A DNA stretch of 64,000 nt, taken from the NCBI GenBank assembly GCA_038373885.1, contig JAWZYV010006223.1, positions 62,001 to 126,000 of the forward strand, in the 5' to 3' direction. Shown piece after piece: positions 22,265 through 33,859 of this stretch. The notes under the pieces are model-generated. The model was not told the DNA's origin and ran no database searches. It saw nothing but the letters and a program-made list of their open reading frames with translations. Made by a program: the position numbers and the translations under genes. Numbering within the stretch: the first letter of the stretch is position 1; each line of letters begins with the position of its first letter. This stretch comes from Cheiracanthium punctorium (lineage: Eukaryota > Arthropoda > Arachnida > Araneae > Cheiracanthiidae).

Positions 22265-23220
22265 TTAACAAGGTGATTTAAAATTCAAATTTTCAGAACT
22301 TTTACGATTATTCAAAAACTATTCGTTAAACATACAAAACCTCTTGAAATAATAAGTTGTTTTTTTATTTGTTGTAAACTACCCTCCCCATGCACCTAAT
22401 GGAGGCATTCAGTTAGTAAAAAAAAAAACCTAAATTCAAAAGGAGAGATAAACACAGTTATAACACAAAACTATTTCTGGTATCATTCAACTACCATTTA
22501 TGGGTCGTTAGCGATTTGGTCAATTTGTTAGCAATTAACTTCATATAATGAGTGATTAGAATCTTTCTAGCTAGTAATAGTTTGTGAGAGTGTGTCATTA
22601 AGGATTAAGCGAACATAGATTTGGGTAAACATTATGCGAAGAACCATAATGCGCCTGCTGTAATTTGAGAGATACCGCTATTTTTTTATTCCCCTCTCCC
22701 GCACTTTGATAGTTGAATAAAGCAATTAGGATGGAATTCTCTTTCTAAAATATTTAGAAATAAATAAACTTTGTACGTATGTGGATATTTTGTTACTTAT
22801 TCAACATAATTTCTATCTCAAAGTTCAATTTAAAGTATGGTTGTTGTTTTGGAACTGAAAAACTGTTGAAATGAACACTATATCGAAGAAAATTCTGCAG
22901 CTACTTTCAGTATAAAAAAATCAAATAGACTAAGGATAAAAAATTAACTCTAAATTTAAACCAAAAATGCAATGAATGTGTTTTGACTCTTTCATATTTA
23001 TGAATAATTTTGTTCGAGATTTTGATTGAAATAAAAAAAAATATACGAATTACTTTCTGTAGTCTTGGGGGCAGATTTAATTCCCCTTGTGTGTCAAGGG
23101 GCAACGATGAAATTTCTCCTTAAAGGGCAACGATCTGTTTCTACAGTAACGCAGCATTGTAGATCACACAGATGCAAGATATCACATTTTCTGATGGGTA
23201 GAAACATTTAAATGCAAGGA
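22265..23220. other. AT-rich DNA, nothing recognised
   Basis: No supported feature. A short direct repeat, GGGCAACGAT, occurs near 23099 and 23126. Confidence 0.4.
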
Positions 23221-23224
23221 AGTT

Positions 23225-23475
23225 ATACTGATGACAGAAGTACACAGTTTAAAATGTATCTGTAAACTAACGGAAAAACTACTGGCAGTAAAGTTGCCGG
23301 AGAATGTCCGTTCTGTTTATTATTTTTCCGTTTTCTGGACGGTAACTTTCTGTTTTACTAAAACTGCTAAATAAAATATTATTCTGCTATCCCTACGATC
23401 GAACCCTCAACCTACGGAGTGAGAGATTGCTAACCTAACCCACTAAACTCTGTTTAACTGATACCAGCTTGTTGA
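23225..23475 (-). mobile_element. tRNA-derived SINE
   Basis: On the minus strand an A-box-like GTTTAGTGGGTTAGG (23434-23449) is followed at tRNA-like spacing by a B-box GAGGGTTCGATCGTAGGG (23391-23408). The body extends down to about 23225 and contains CCGGCAACTTTACTGCCAGT. Boundaries are approximate. The fold is not that of a functional tRNA. Confidence 0.65.
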
Positions 23476-23479
23476 AAGT

Positions 23480-26020
23480 TTGAGGTGATGACACAATGAA
23501 ACTTGAGGAGAGGAAGTCTTTCATGATTTACAATTTGAAATTCGTTGCAAAGTGTTGTCCAGTTATTAATAATATATTCAGATTATTGTATTGGCAAGAA
23601 ATTAATTTCAATTTTCTCAAGCGTGCGTAAGTAGTAAAAACTCTCAAGCTACTTGACAAATCAGTTTAGATTTTTTTACAGATATGCTGACAAACATTGA
23701 AAAAGGAAAAGGATAAAAATTGGCTTCTAAAAATGTCCAAAACTGATTCCTTATTTGAAATTTAAATAATTTTCGTTCCTTATATGAAATTTAAAAAAAG
23801 AAAGGAAAAGAAATTACTTTCTAACCATTACTACATTTATGAATGTGATTTGAAACAACCTTGGTTATGAAAGAGAGTTCTTTATTTAAAAAGTAATTAA
23901 TTATAGTTTAATATTTAATAACTCATAAGAGCGCGTTTGGTGTCGATATATTTTTTCCATCTAAAATGTCTAACGAAAATCCATTTTTCAAAACTACTTA
24001 CAAAAGTTAAAAAAACAACCCAAACACGGAAATTTGCCATTTCCACATGAAATTCCTTACAGTTAGAGCATTTTTCTTCTTTTAACAGAAAATTGCCAAT
24101 TCAAATTAAGGCTAAAATTATCCTGGATTTTCAGATTATTTTTAACAGTATATAGCATTTTCGGCTGCGTCTCTGTAAAAAATAAACAATTTACACATGT
24201 ATTAAGAGAAAGCATAAAACTGATAATATCCCGCCTCCATCGGTGTCTGAACCGGCTGTAGACGGAAACCACTTCTCAGTTTTGCCCTTATCACAGACCG
24301 TTTTTATTAGAAATTCTACTAACGAGACGGAGCCCATCGAAATCCATGAGATTTATGTATTTTTTCTTTTCAAAGGTCTTGATTTCTCACATAGAAATTG
24401 TTGAGATGCGACGAATCCGTTGTTCGGTTGATACTTTCACGGAAACTGATATTCATCGGACTTAGCAGTCTAGCTAGCCCAGAGTCACAGTGAAAACTGT
24501 CTAACTCAAATTATCAATAATCAAATCATATAAATGATGCTTGTTTTTGATAATTTGACTTAAATTCGGGAATTCGAAATATAAGAGTTTTTCAGCATAA
24601 GTCTCTTCGCATTTATTCCTAGAATTAAGTCGTTTTTAGGAAATTTCTTGACATGTAATTAAGTCCTCAGCAACAAGTGAAAAGATTTTCAATTAAATAG
24701 GAAATTTTCAATACACAAAAAAGAAAATGATCTAGGTCTGCAATATCTCAGTATCACTCTAAGAAAAATATTTACTGACTCTAGCTTTACTAGAGTTTTT
24801 ATGTTTGAACTAACAGCAATTTTCCTAAAACAAATAAAAACGTATTTTATTTCTTTAGCTAAATAACGCTTTTTTCTTTTTTTTTTATTAATCTGGCACA
24901 TGTAAGTTTGTTTTGAAAGGAGCATTTAAAAAGAAATATATTTGCAAGAACGAAGGAATTAAAAAACTAAATTGAAATAGGCACAGTTAGAGTGCAAACA
25001 TGTAAAGCGTTACAAGTATTTTCGAAAAAAAAGAGTATAAGTGCTTTCAGAAATTGTAAATAATAAGAAGTGAGCATAGTTACACAGTAAATATCTTTTT
25101 CGTGGTGCTTATAAATGGTGATCATATTTTAACTTACTGTATCTTACTATATATTAAAATCAACATCAAATGTATTAAATGTTATTTGTGTCATTTTATA
25201 GTCTTAATAAATATTTATTTTGCTAATGGTTAAAAAAAAGTTATACCCTTTAGAAATAGTCATGTTCCTTCCAGTTAATACTTATATTAGAGTCCCAAGT
25301 TATCTTTTTTCCTCAAACAATCCAAATATCAGCTATTCTGTTATGTCCGCCTGTTTCTATTTTTATGGTACATGAATACTCCACAGCTATCATTAAAAAA
25401 AAAATCCGTCATCAAAACATAAATTGGATAAACTTAGATTTTCTGTTTATATCATGAATCCCCGAGCACATTAACAACAAAATTCGATCTTATTAATTTA
25501 AAAACCTCGTTTATTTAATAATGTCGCTTACGAGCTTCACAAAATATTAAAGAATTTAACGAACTGCATTGCTGTAAATGCTTTCTGAAAAAAAAATTTA
25601 ATTTTAAATATTTTTTTTGGTTTTGTAACTCAGATTGTACTAAATTAAATATAATCACAGTTGAAAATTTTAAGAGGCCTCAGACATAGGCTAACTAGAT
25701 GAAGAGAGATCTCCTTACAAGATTAATAAACACATTGAGTCTACATATGATAGAAATATTAATTAGAAAATGCACGGCTTCTTTTTATAATATTTTATTC
25801 ATAAAAATATAATTTGCAATGGAGGAATAATTCTTAAATACATCCGAATTATAACGCAATTGTTATGTTACATAAATTTTTTATCTTTCATCCTGTATTT
25901 TATTTTTATTTACAAGCAATTTAGTTTTCTAAGCTTCTAAGCAATCTTGAATAGCCACAATGTAATGCTCATTATAACCCAATGAAAAAATTACTAATAT
26001 ATATATATAGATCAATATGC
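23480..26020. other. AT-rich DNA, nothing recognised
   Basis: The two minus-strand frames at 24063-24272 and 24689-24925 have no motif. No element ends or SINE heads were recognised. Confidence 0.45.
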
Positions 26021-26021
26021 T

Positions 26022-26710
26022 TATACAGGATGATTCTAATTTAACTTTACAAACATTTAGGAGGCGTATGATGCACCAAGACGGTTCAGAATCACATAGC
26101 AAGGCAAATTTTTAAGACTGTTAAAGTGTGTGTACACTTTTCTTTCTCATCCTGTATATGTTGTAATGAGTTGTGGAAAAGCGCCTCAGTTTCAAATGTA
26201 AATAAATTGTCATTTACGAATGAGTTAAATACATTCTATACATTCAAATATATGTCAGCCACTTTCTAACATGATAATGCACGTTTATTAATTTTCAACA
26301 ATTCTAATGAAATGAAGGCGCATAATGCTTGTCCTTCACATTCCAAAATGTAGGGTATCTGAGAATTACCTTTATAACTTAAGCTAAAAAGATATTCACA
26401 TTCCGTTTTCAGGAGTTAATAGTGCAAATCATCAAGATTTTTTTTCTGTGTAGGCTAAGCGAACATGTGTACCCCACAGGAAAAAGCACAATGCGTGGCA
26501 TTCTTCATGGAGAGCAAATCGGACACACGAGTTCAAAGAAACTTCCAGAACAAATTTCATAGGGATCCCTCATGACGAGCTGTACCCATAAACAGAAAAA
26601 AAATTGATGAGTTGCACTATTAACCTCAGAAAACAGATTGTAAATATACTTTTAGCTTAGAAGTTATTAAAGTTTAAATTTGTAAAGATAATTCTTGGAC
26701 GCCCTATATA
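26022..26710 (+). mobile_element. Tc1-like (DUF4817-type) DNA transposon relic
   Basis: The left end TATACAGGATGATTCTAA and the inverted right end (TATAGGGCGTCCAAGAATTA on the minus strand) are diverged terminal repeats that continue into a shared TTTACAAA block. A fragment of transposase N-terminus lies at 26465-26575. An internal 20-bp imperfect inverted pair (26416-26435 with 26604-26623) flanks that fragment. Most of the transposase is deleted. Confidence 0.65.
26465..26575 (+). pseudogene. Transposase N-terminal helix-turn-helix fragment (DUF4817-type)
   Basis: A 36-codon frame begins with ATG and contains PQEKAQCVAFFMESKSD followed by TRVQRNFQNKFHRDP, then a TGA. This matches, from family knowledge, the start of arthropod transposases with the DUF4817 helix-turn-helix domain, which binds the element ends. 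The DDE catalytic region is missing. It is a stump within the element at 26022-26710. Confidence 0.75.
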
Positions 26711-26711
26711 T

Positions 26712-27496
26712 CCAAACTGTTAACAGCTTAGCTGAATTAAACCTTGAGGTAAATCTTAAATGCGCTAATATGCGTGAAATTTTCAACTTACCTAAATGAC
26801 TTTATTTAGGTAATTTATGACATCCTTCTTCTCTATATGACTGCAAAGCAAAGGATCATGTCATGGGCCTTCTTTACTTTTTCATGATATTTAAAAGATC
26901 CTGGAGTGATTAAGGACTAACCTTACTAAGGAGGGACGCTAGACGAAAAATGTGCTTCTCGCGTCTCGCAAAATAGCTGAAAAGCTTTGTCTCGTCTTGC
27001 AAAATCCCTATATCATAATGTTAAAAGTGTTTGTCTCGTCTCGCAAAAAAGCTGTAAATCTCTGTCTCGTCTCACAAAAAGTCGTCTCGCGTCCATCCCT
27101 AAATCTTACTCCATGTTTTGTCCTTCTAACCAAAAAATGCAATTTTTTCTGAAGTTTAAAAGTAGTGTCAGATTTATAAAGCTGTCTTTAATATGTTATT
27201 GACATTCAAATTACATCCAAAAAAATTCTGTACAAACACTTATGTAGCTAACTACATATAAAATGCCTCATGTTTTTATGTATTTTAGACTATGCAGGGA
27301 GTATTCTATATGATGATCAAAATCAATCATACGGCGTCTTCAGCAGCCCTGGCTTGGTAAAAGATATGAAATGTAAGATAACTTTCTATCCTTTTACAAA
27401 ATAAATAGATATTTCTGCAAAATTTAATGACCTTTTATTGTAAAAAGTTAAACTATTTAACTAACTAGAAATGTTGTCTACTGAAATTTTTGCGCG
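26712..27496. other. AT-rich DNA with short imperfect tandem repeat
   Basis: Near 26950-27090 the motif 'GTCTCGTCTYGCAAAA' recurs four or five times with 50-60 bp spacing, giving the overlapping plus-strand frames seen there. It is a degenerate minisatellite-like stretch; no gene is supported. Confidence 0.6.
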
Positions 27497-28658
27497 ATAG
27501 TGTCCCAAAAAGGTGGTAACAGGCTTTAATTCTTTATCTATAAGTGGGCAATGTAAATAGAAAAAAATGTTCAAAATAAGGTCGGAAATAAGCCTCCGTT
27601 AAAAAAAAAAAGCACTCATTAATTTTCAAAAAGTTACACTTTTTAAATTTGCATATGACCACCGTACGAAAAAATTTCCAATTAGTAAAATGTGCCCCAT
27701 ACCCTAATGAAAGGATGTACAAAATTTGAGAATTATTTTTTAAAAGTGTCAGAGATATTAAGATTAAAAATATGCTGTCTTGAACCACTTTTCTGGGTAG
27801 CACACATATAAAGAAAGAATTTTTTTCCCACTCTAGCAATACGCGTTTACATTCGAATCAATGTATAACCCTTGATCATCTTTAAAGATATCTCTAATAC
27901 GTTTCATGATGAAAGGCTGAAATTTCGAATATCACCTCATTAATTTATAGGACACATTATGATAATAGGAATTTTTTTTTGTATGGGAGTCGTATACAAA
28001 TTTTAAAAGAGTATCTTTTCAAAAATAGCAAGAGGAATTTTTTCTGAATGGAGTCTTATTTCCGACCTGATTTTAAACACCTTTTCAATTCACATTGCAC
28101 ACTTGTATCTTATAGTAAGGAATTAACCCTTTCGTGGGCCATTTATGTATCTTTGGAATTTCTCTTATTCTTTAGGCGTTTTATTATCAATTAAACAATA
28201 CCATTTAAGAGAATATATTTTATTTAGCAAAATTTTATATTTACATTTTAATTTTAGGGTGGGAAGTATCTCCAGTAGCTTTTTAGTTCAAGCTGTTGAT
28301 GTATATACATGAGTTGATGTATACCTCTGCATACTTTCAATTCTTCTGACCTCATGATGATGTAAAATTGCTAAGCAGTAGAAACATAACAACAAAGCTG
28401 CAACTCCGAAACCTTATAAACGCTCTCGAATTTTCAAAACCAATCGGTTAATCCTCTTTGAATAGCTTGAACAAACATGGCAGTACCAAGCGGATTTGGG
28501 AATTAGTTTTTCTAGCATTGTAAAAGCGAAGCTAATGTATTTCAGTGGGGTTTCTGCTTCCCACAAGTATATTTCGTAAGATAATATAGGTGGGAAGTAA
28601 TCTTCCCAATGCCCGCGAAAGGGTTAAAGTCCGTTACCACCGTTTGGGGACACCCTGT
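27497..28658. mobile_element. GGTGTCC-end element, copy 2, split by a TTAA MITE
   Basis: The left end reads GTGTCCCAAAAAGGTGGTAA and the right end is its inverse, TTACCACCGTTTGGGGACAC. The shared blocks (TTATCTATAAGTGGGCAATG, AAAATGTTCAAAATAAGG) occur on the left and inverted on the right, so the arms exceed 100 bp. No transposase is present. A 497-bp TTAA MITE is inserted near the right end, within the arm. Confidence 0.8.
28127..28623. mobile_element. piggyBac-type MITE (497 bp)
   Basis: The termini CCCTTTCGTGGGC and the inverted GCCCGCGAAAGGG are flanked by TTAA at 28123-28126 and 28624-28627. TTAA targeting with CC(C)-starting ends is the hallmark of piggyBac elements. The interior is non-coding. 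It disrupts the right arm of the GGTGTCC-end element, so it is the younger insertion. Confidence 0.85.
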
Positions 28659-28878
28659 AAAAGTAGCCAGTCTGAAAGTCTTAACATAAAGAAGAAGGTG
28701 AGGCTCACTCCATAAAAAAACTAACAGATGAATTTTTTGCAGTGAAGAAATCGGCAGTCTAATTGCGTTGACCCTAACTTCTAAGGAATTAGAATTCCGA
28801 TACCAACACGTAATATATTTTTTCCGAATAGTTCGGTTGGATCTTTTCGGACAGACTCATACACGACTCATTATTTAA

Positions 28879-29208
28879 CCCTTTGACGTGCGGTGTTTGC
28901 GCCGTGGAAAACCACCTTATTTCAGCGCGCTCACTGTTGGTCGCAAAAGAATATGGTTAACTAGTATTAATGCTGAAGACGCGCAGCCGTTGCCATCGAT
29001 CTATTTAAATACCAACAACATGGCGGTTGATCGAATCGCCCATATGGTGCCACAGAGCTAAAGCGGTTTTCTGAAACAGCTAGTTTCGTAAAACTGTCGA
29101 TTCGAATGACCGCCATGTTGTTGCTAGTTGAATGGATCGATGGCAAAGGCTGTACTTTTTCAGCATTGGGAGTCTTCTATACTCATGAGGAAACTGCGTT
29201 TCAAAGGG
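28879..29208. mobile_element. piggyBac-type MITE with internal foldback (330 bp)
   Basis: Starts CCCTTTGACGTGCGG and ends CTGCGTTTCAAAGGG, flanked by TTAA at 28875-28878 and 29209-29212. The interior holds a strong inverted pair containing CCATCGATCTATT and ACAACATGGCGGTTGATCGAA with its inverse (TTCGAATGACCGCCATGTTGT), so most of the element can form one stem. A relative lies at 55350-55562. Confidence 0.85.
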
Positions 29209-29212
29209 TTAA

Positions 29213-30390
29213 TCATATTTTTTCGCGACAGAGAACGAAATTACTTAGTGTTATAAGTGAAAGCTTTCAGATTTAAATAACCTAAAAACAGTGTCTTTAC
29301 AAGAATACAATTTTTTTTTTTCTTTTCTTTCATTCACACGTAATAAAGTTGTATTATTTCAAGCATTTAATTTTGCATTCCAATCAGATAAGTTGGAATT
29401 TCAACTAATGCAGTGATCTTGTGCAGTCTTGTTCTTAATTAACAAAGTTTGTGACGTGTAGAAAACAAAATCGCTCACTTCGAAATAATTTTTCTTTCTT
29501 TTTTTCTTTTCTTTTTTTTTAACCAGATTCTTTGTTCCTTGCGAAATAAATATTCAGAAGCAAGATTTTCCCCCTTTGGATAAGGGAATTTTTAAAGGAA
29601 CACGTGCAAGTCGAAATTACTTTACACATTTTAAATCTCCTTTTAAAAGAAATATCTGATGAAAATGTTCTTGCACATATTAAGTACTTTTATAATAGAA
29701 ATGTTTTAAAAAACGATGTAGTAGTTTTTTATTTTGTTAAATTTTTACCTGTAAAAATCAGTTTATTTTTATGTTGCATCTTACATAAAGTACCTTCTCT
29801 TGGATATCAACATGACTGAAAAGGAATATAACTTCTGAAAAAATACTTAATGATAGATGACTTGAAAAAGAAAAAGAAATATTTTTTGAAAAGAAAACAG
29901 CGCAGTCTTAAGATTTTAGTTTTATTTTATTTTCAAATTCATTACAATTTTTACATTTTTACATAAAGGCTTTTATTTGGATTATATCAATAAGAGCTGT
30001 AAATATATTAGTACGAGTACATATATTTATGACGAAAAAAGTGTGAAAAAGTGATTAAATGACAAGCAGTTATTTTTTATGTCCATCCTTTTAAGGGCCA
30101 TATATTTAAGAAAAGAAAAAGTACTTTTAATGGTGATCCTGTGAATGACAATTTCAAATTCCTTTCAAATTCCCTTAAAAATGATATCCTATCCTAAAAA
30201 AGTTTTTAAAGAACTGCAAATATGTCAATGTAATGTTAACTGATCTATAAGATTGTAGCTTTCTAGCATTTATACTAAAAGTCCCTTCTGGTATTAAGAA
30301 AATATAAATTAAATATAAATTAAGTTCAAAAGATAAAGAAGAAAATGTCTAGTGCTTTCCGGCCATCATTTGACTTCTTGCTTTAGAGCG
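29213..30390. other. AT-rich DNA, nothing recognised
   Basis: There are poly-T and T/C-rich tracts near 29310-29330 and 29488-29520. The 71-codon frame at 29604-29819 has no motif. Confidence 0.45.
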
Positions 30391-30465
30391 AGGCAGTGGC
30401 GTCTCCAGACACATCGCTTTGGGAAGGGAGGGATACTAGCACAGCCTTAATATTTCTTGAAGCAA
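30391..30465. mobile_element. Left-end fragment of a hAT-type MITE
   Basis: CAGTGGCGTCTCCAGACAC matches the CAGTGGCGTAGCCAG-style hAT end seen at 36981, but no right end follows. It is cut short by the next element. Confidence 0.4.
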
Positions 30466-31170
30466 GGGGAAGGTGGCCTAAAATAATCCCTTTAAGGGAG
30501 GAAACTTTTATTAAAGGACATAAATGTTCAAAGAAAACTTTCGCATATTGATGGCATATGTGACACTACATTTTGCATAATAAACATATTTTAATAATAT
30601 TTTTAAAGCGCATTGAGGAATGAAAAAAAAAAAATAGAATTTTCTGAAAATGCCGAAAGGATCATTTTATTCTCAACCAAATGCAAAATGAACCTTCATT
30701 TGAAAATGATTGTAAATTGTTTTTTATAGGCAAAATAAAAGATATAAAAGAAATTATGACTGTACATAGTGAAATAAAATAAGTTTTACTTATAGTATGC
30801 ATACCTTGTTTTATGAAAATTTTAAAATAAAAAAGTGTCACAAACAATAAAATGAAATGGTATATTTCAAAGTTGTAATTTAAAAATTATGGCATACAAT
30901 AAACGTAGAAATAAATTAACTAATGTAATACGAAGTCACGCATTTTAAGAACTTCTGAAGGTCTGCCACAATGTGTAGGACTCGGTACTGGAGTTTTTTC
31001 AGTAGATGGATCATGGATGTTTGAAGGTCTGCCATGATGCCTACGAACCGGTAGTTCATTCGATGCATCATTTTACCGGACAATATAGCTGCTCACTTTA
31101 GGTCATACTGCTGAAACACGCAGAGAAACATAACAAACATAGCAAGTGTAATTCACATCTAAAAACCCTC
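30466..31170 (+). mobile_element. GGGGAAGGTGGCC-TIR element, copy A (right end lost)
   Basis: It begins GGGGAAGGTGGCCTAAAATA and follows the copy at 49542-50463 through 'ataaaagatataaa', 'tgaaaattttaaaataaaaa' and 'taggtcat...acacgcagagaaacataacaa'. It stops at the Tigger-like element at 31171. A tandem duplication of about 65 bp, sharing GAAGGTCTGCCA, is unique to this copy (about 30956-31070). It has no coding content. Confidence 0.85.
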
Positions 31171-31781
31171 CATAAGCGACCGGCCCCGTTTCCCTGTATC
31201 AAAAAATGTCTTTCATTTTTCCGGAAGTAAAGTAAACAAAAACCACATTCCAAACCAATCACTCTACTATAAATCGACAGCAGGTACAAGTGCACGTACA
31301 GATTACGTAAAAAATCTTGTCGGTTAGAGAAGAGACATGTCGAATAAAATGATTATACTGTTGGAGCAGCGCATTGATGTGAGAGTCACACGAAAAAGAA
31401 ATTCGGAAAGGAAGTTGGCGGTTACTTTTTGCTGTGGGAAAACCCTTAAAGCAACTGTTAAAGCAAGTAGATTTTATTATTGCAAATTCAGAATGCATGA
31501 AGAATATCAGAATATGCTCTTTAGTCAGATGTAAAAAATTAGAGAGAGAAATATTCTCGGAGAGAGGAAAAAATATGAAACGATTTGAAATTTCTAAATA
31601 TTTTATTCAACTTTAAATTTTAAAAATATGTTTGCAGAATAACTTATGCATTAGTATGCAATTTCATAAATTAAAAAAAAAAAATTTTGGCATTTTTTTT
31701 CTTCTCTACCAAATGTTTATACTTTTTTGACCACTCTCTTAACGACCGATTTTTGCGGAACGGAGGGTGGTCGCTTACGAG
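31171..31781 (+). mobile_element. pogo/Tigger-like DNA element relic
   Basis: The left end CATAAGCGACCGGCCCCGTT and the inverted right end (CTCGTAAGCGACCACCCTCC on the minus strand) share TAAGCGACC. They enclose a broken CENP-B-type DNA-binding domain at 31337-31540. The target duplication is not clear. It truncates the copy A element on its left. Confidence 0.7.
31337..31540 (+). pseudogene. Tigger/pogo transposase N-terminal CENP-B-like HTH remnant
   Basis: The first frame reads ILLEQRIDVRVTRKRNSERK and LAVTFCCGKT. The expected continuation, KQLLKQVDFIIANSE, is in another frame starting near 31434, so a frameshift lies around 31430-31440. The pattern of a basic helix-turn-helix with 'RKLAxxFxxGKTQ' followed by 'ILKxKxxIL' is that of the pogo/Tigger DNA-binding domain, which contacts the element ends. 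The DDE endonuclease domain is absent. Confidence 0.7.
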
Positions 31782-31782
31782 A

Positions 31783-32222
31783 AGTATCACTATAATGAGT
31801 GAAAACAGTTCTAAAATTATTCTATCACAATATTCTTGACAACATACTTCTTACATACTGCAGCATGATTGGTTCATATTTGTTCTTATAACTAAAGAGG
31901 CTCGTTAAATTCTTATGATATTCTACCTTTTTATAGTGAAATTTAAAAGCATTACCGGCTTTTACCGGCTGCTACCCTTTTTTTAAAGGGATTATCTTTA
32001 TGTTACATTACATTAAAAATGATTTATTTAAATGTATTCGGAAACAAAAGACTTTTTTTACTATTTACGTTTTTCTTCTAGTTAAAACATATATTTTATA
32101 TGCCTTAAGTTAAAAATGGAATTTAATTACATTAAGTTGCACGACAACTTTTTATCTTATACAAATACATTAGAACTTTTATTTAAAAAATCAATAAAAA
32201 TATGTTTTGTGGTTGTAATTAG
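31783..32222. other. AT-rich DNA, nothing recognised
   Basis: TTACCGGCTTTTACCGGCTG near 31954 is a short direct repeat. Nothing else was seen. Confidence 0.4.
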
Positions 32223-32895
32223 ACAAAATGTCCCAAAAATATGGTAGCAGTCTTTAATACTTTATCTATTAGAGAAAATTGGTTACTGTAATTCCTAACC
32301 ATCAAGTGTTTAAAATAAGTTAGAATAAAAGAATACATTAGGAAAAATTTCCAGAAAGTAGACTTTTTAAAAATTTTTATACGACAACCGTACAAAAAAT
32401 TTCCAATTAGTCAAATGCATACCATACACCCGTGAGAGGATTTAAAAAATTTGGGAATTATATCCTAAAATGTATCTGAAATATGAAGATTAGTACATAC
32501 AGGATGAACATAAAGTACCAGCCCATTTTACAGACATAATTCATTCATGAATTTTATGCTTCAGTACCATACATCATGACAGTACTTTCCAACGTGATGT
32601 CCCAACGTGATGTGACAGTTCTGTGTAGCTCGAAACACTTTTCCAATATCAGCACGGTAATCATTGCGCATTCTTGGAATGTGCTTATTTTTAGGACTGA
32701 CACATTTGCAACCTTAGTCTTGTAGACCTGTTCCTTTATGAATCCCCACGAAAAAAATCCAGTAGCGTAAGGTCGGGGCACCGAGATGGCCAAAGACTTG
32801 TGGATCCTCTTCCTATCCATCTATCTGGATAGATTCCGTTGAGGTAATCAGTCAACGCGAAGTGCGATGGTGCATGATGGTGCGAAATGCGATGG

Positions 32896-32942
32896 TTCCG
32901 TGATCTTCCAACAAGACGGCAACTTGTTGGAAGATCACGGAA
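32896..32942. repeat. Perfect 20-bp inverted microduplication within the transposase
   Basis: TTCCGTGATCTTCCAACAAG, a 7-nt spacer, then its exact reverse complement. On the minus strand the right arm encodes the expected SVIFQQ. The left arm is the same coding segment inverted, and it reads VIFQQDG on the plus strand. Confidence 0.9.
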
Positions 32943-33859
32943 TCAATAATCCCATCATCCTATAGCTGTGGCTCGAGGAGCAGTTGTAACATATCGAGGT
33001 AGATGTCTGCGGTGATGGTGTCTTCTGCAACCATGAATGGCCCATAGACTTTTGGTTTGGTGAAACCAAGCCAATACGTTCACCTTGGATGAATATCGTT
33101 CCCATGCGATAGTAGCATTCAGGTGTTCGAAGACCCAGATGTAACAGCTATGACGGTTCACAGTTCCTCAGGTATGGAACGTCGCTTCGTCACTGAAAAG
33201 ATGTTATCCATTAATCTGTCCTCTTCTGCAGCCTGGCAGAGATCGTAGCACACGGCTTTCCGTGCAACGTAATCCTTAGACTGCAGTTTGTGCAGAGCCT
33301 GGACATGGCACGCTTTCTTTCTTAACGTGTAGTGCAGAACTTTCGGGACAGACGGCTGAGAGGTATCACACGTTCACGACTGGGGCATCGAGACTAGGCT
33401 CAATGGCTTCACGAATATTCGCTACTGTTTCAGCAGACATCGATGGTATATAGGGTGGATCGAAAAATTTTTTTTTTCGAAATCTTTATCTCCTGAGGTG
33501 TCAAAAGTTGTAAATTGATATAAATAAGACATGTGTAAAATTTAAATGTTCTACGACAACGTCTTGGGGTTGCGCATCGAGCTTGAAATTAAGAAAGTTT
33601 TGAAAAATATGATTTTCTTAAAAAATCGATCAAAAAAATTATTTTTCTAATTATTAGGCTCCCGAGGTTTTAGAAGCTGTATATTATTATGAATAAGACG
33701 TATGCAAAATCTAAAAGGGCTGTGACAATTTCTAGGAGTTGCACATCGAGCTTAAAATCTATAATTATCTGAAAAATATGCGTTTTTTGACAAAAGTATG
33801 TAGAAACAAAAATTATAATTTTAATGAATTAGTCCCGTTGAAAAATAGTCAGTAACTTT

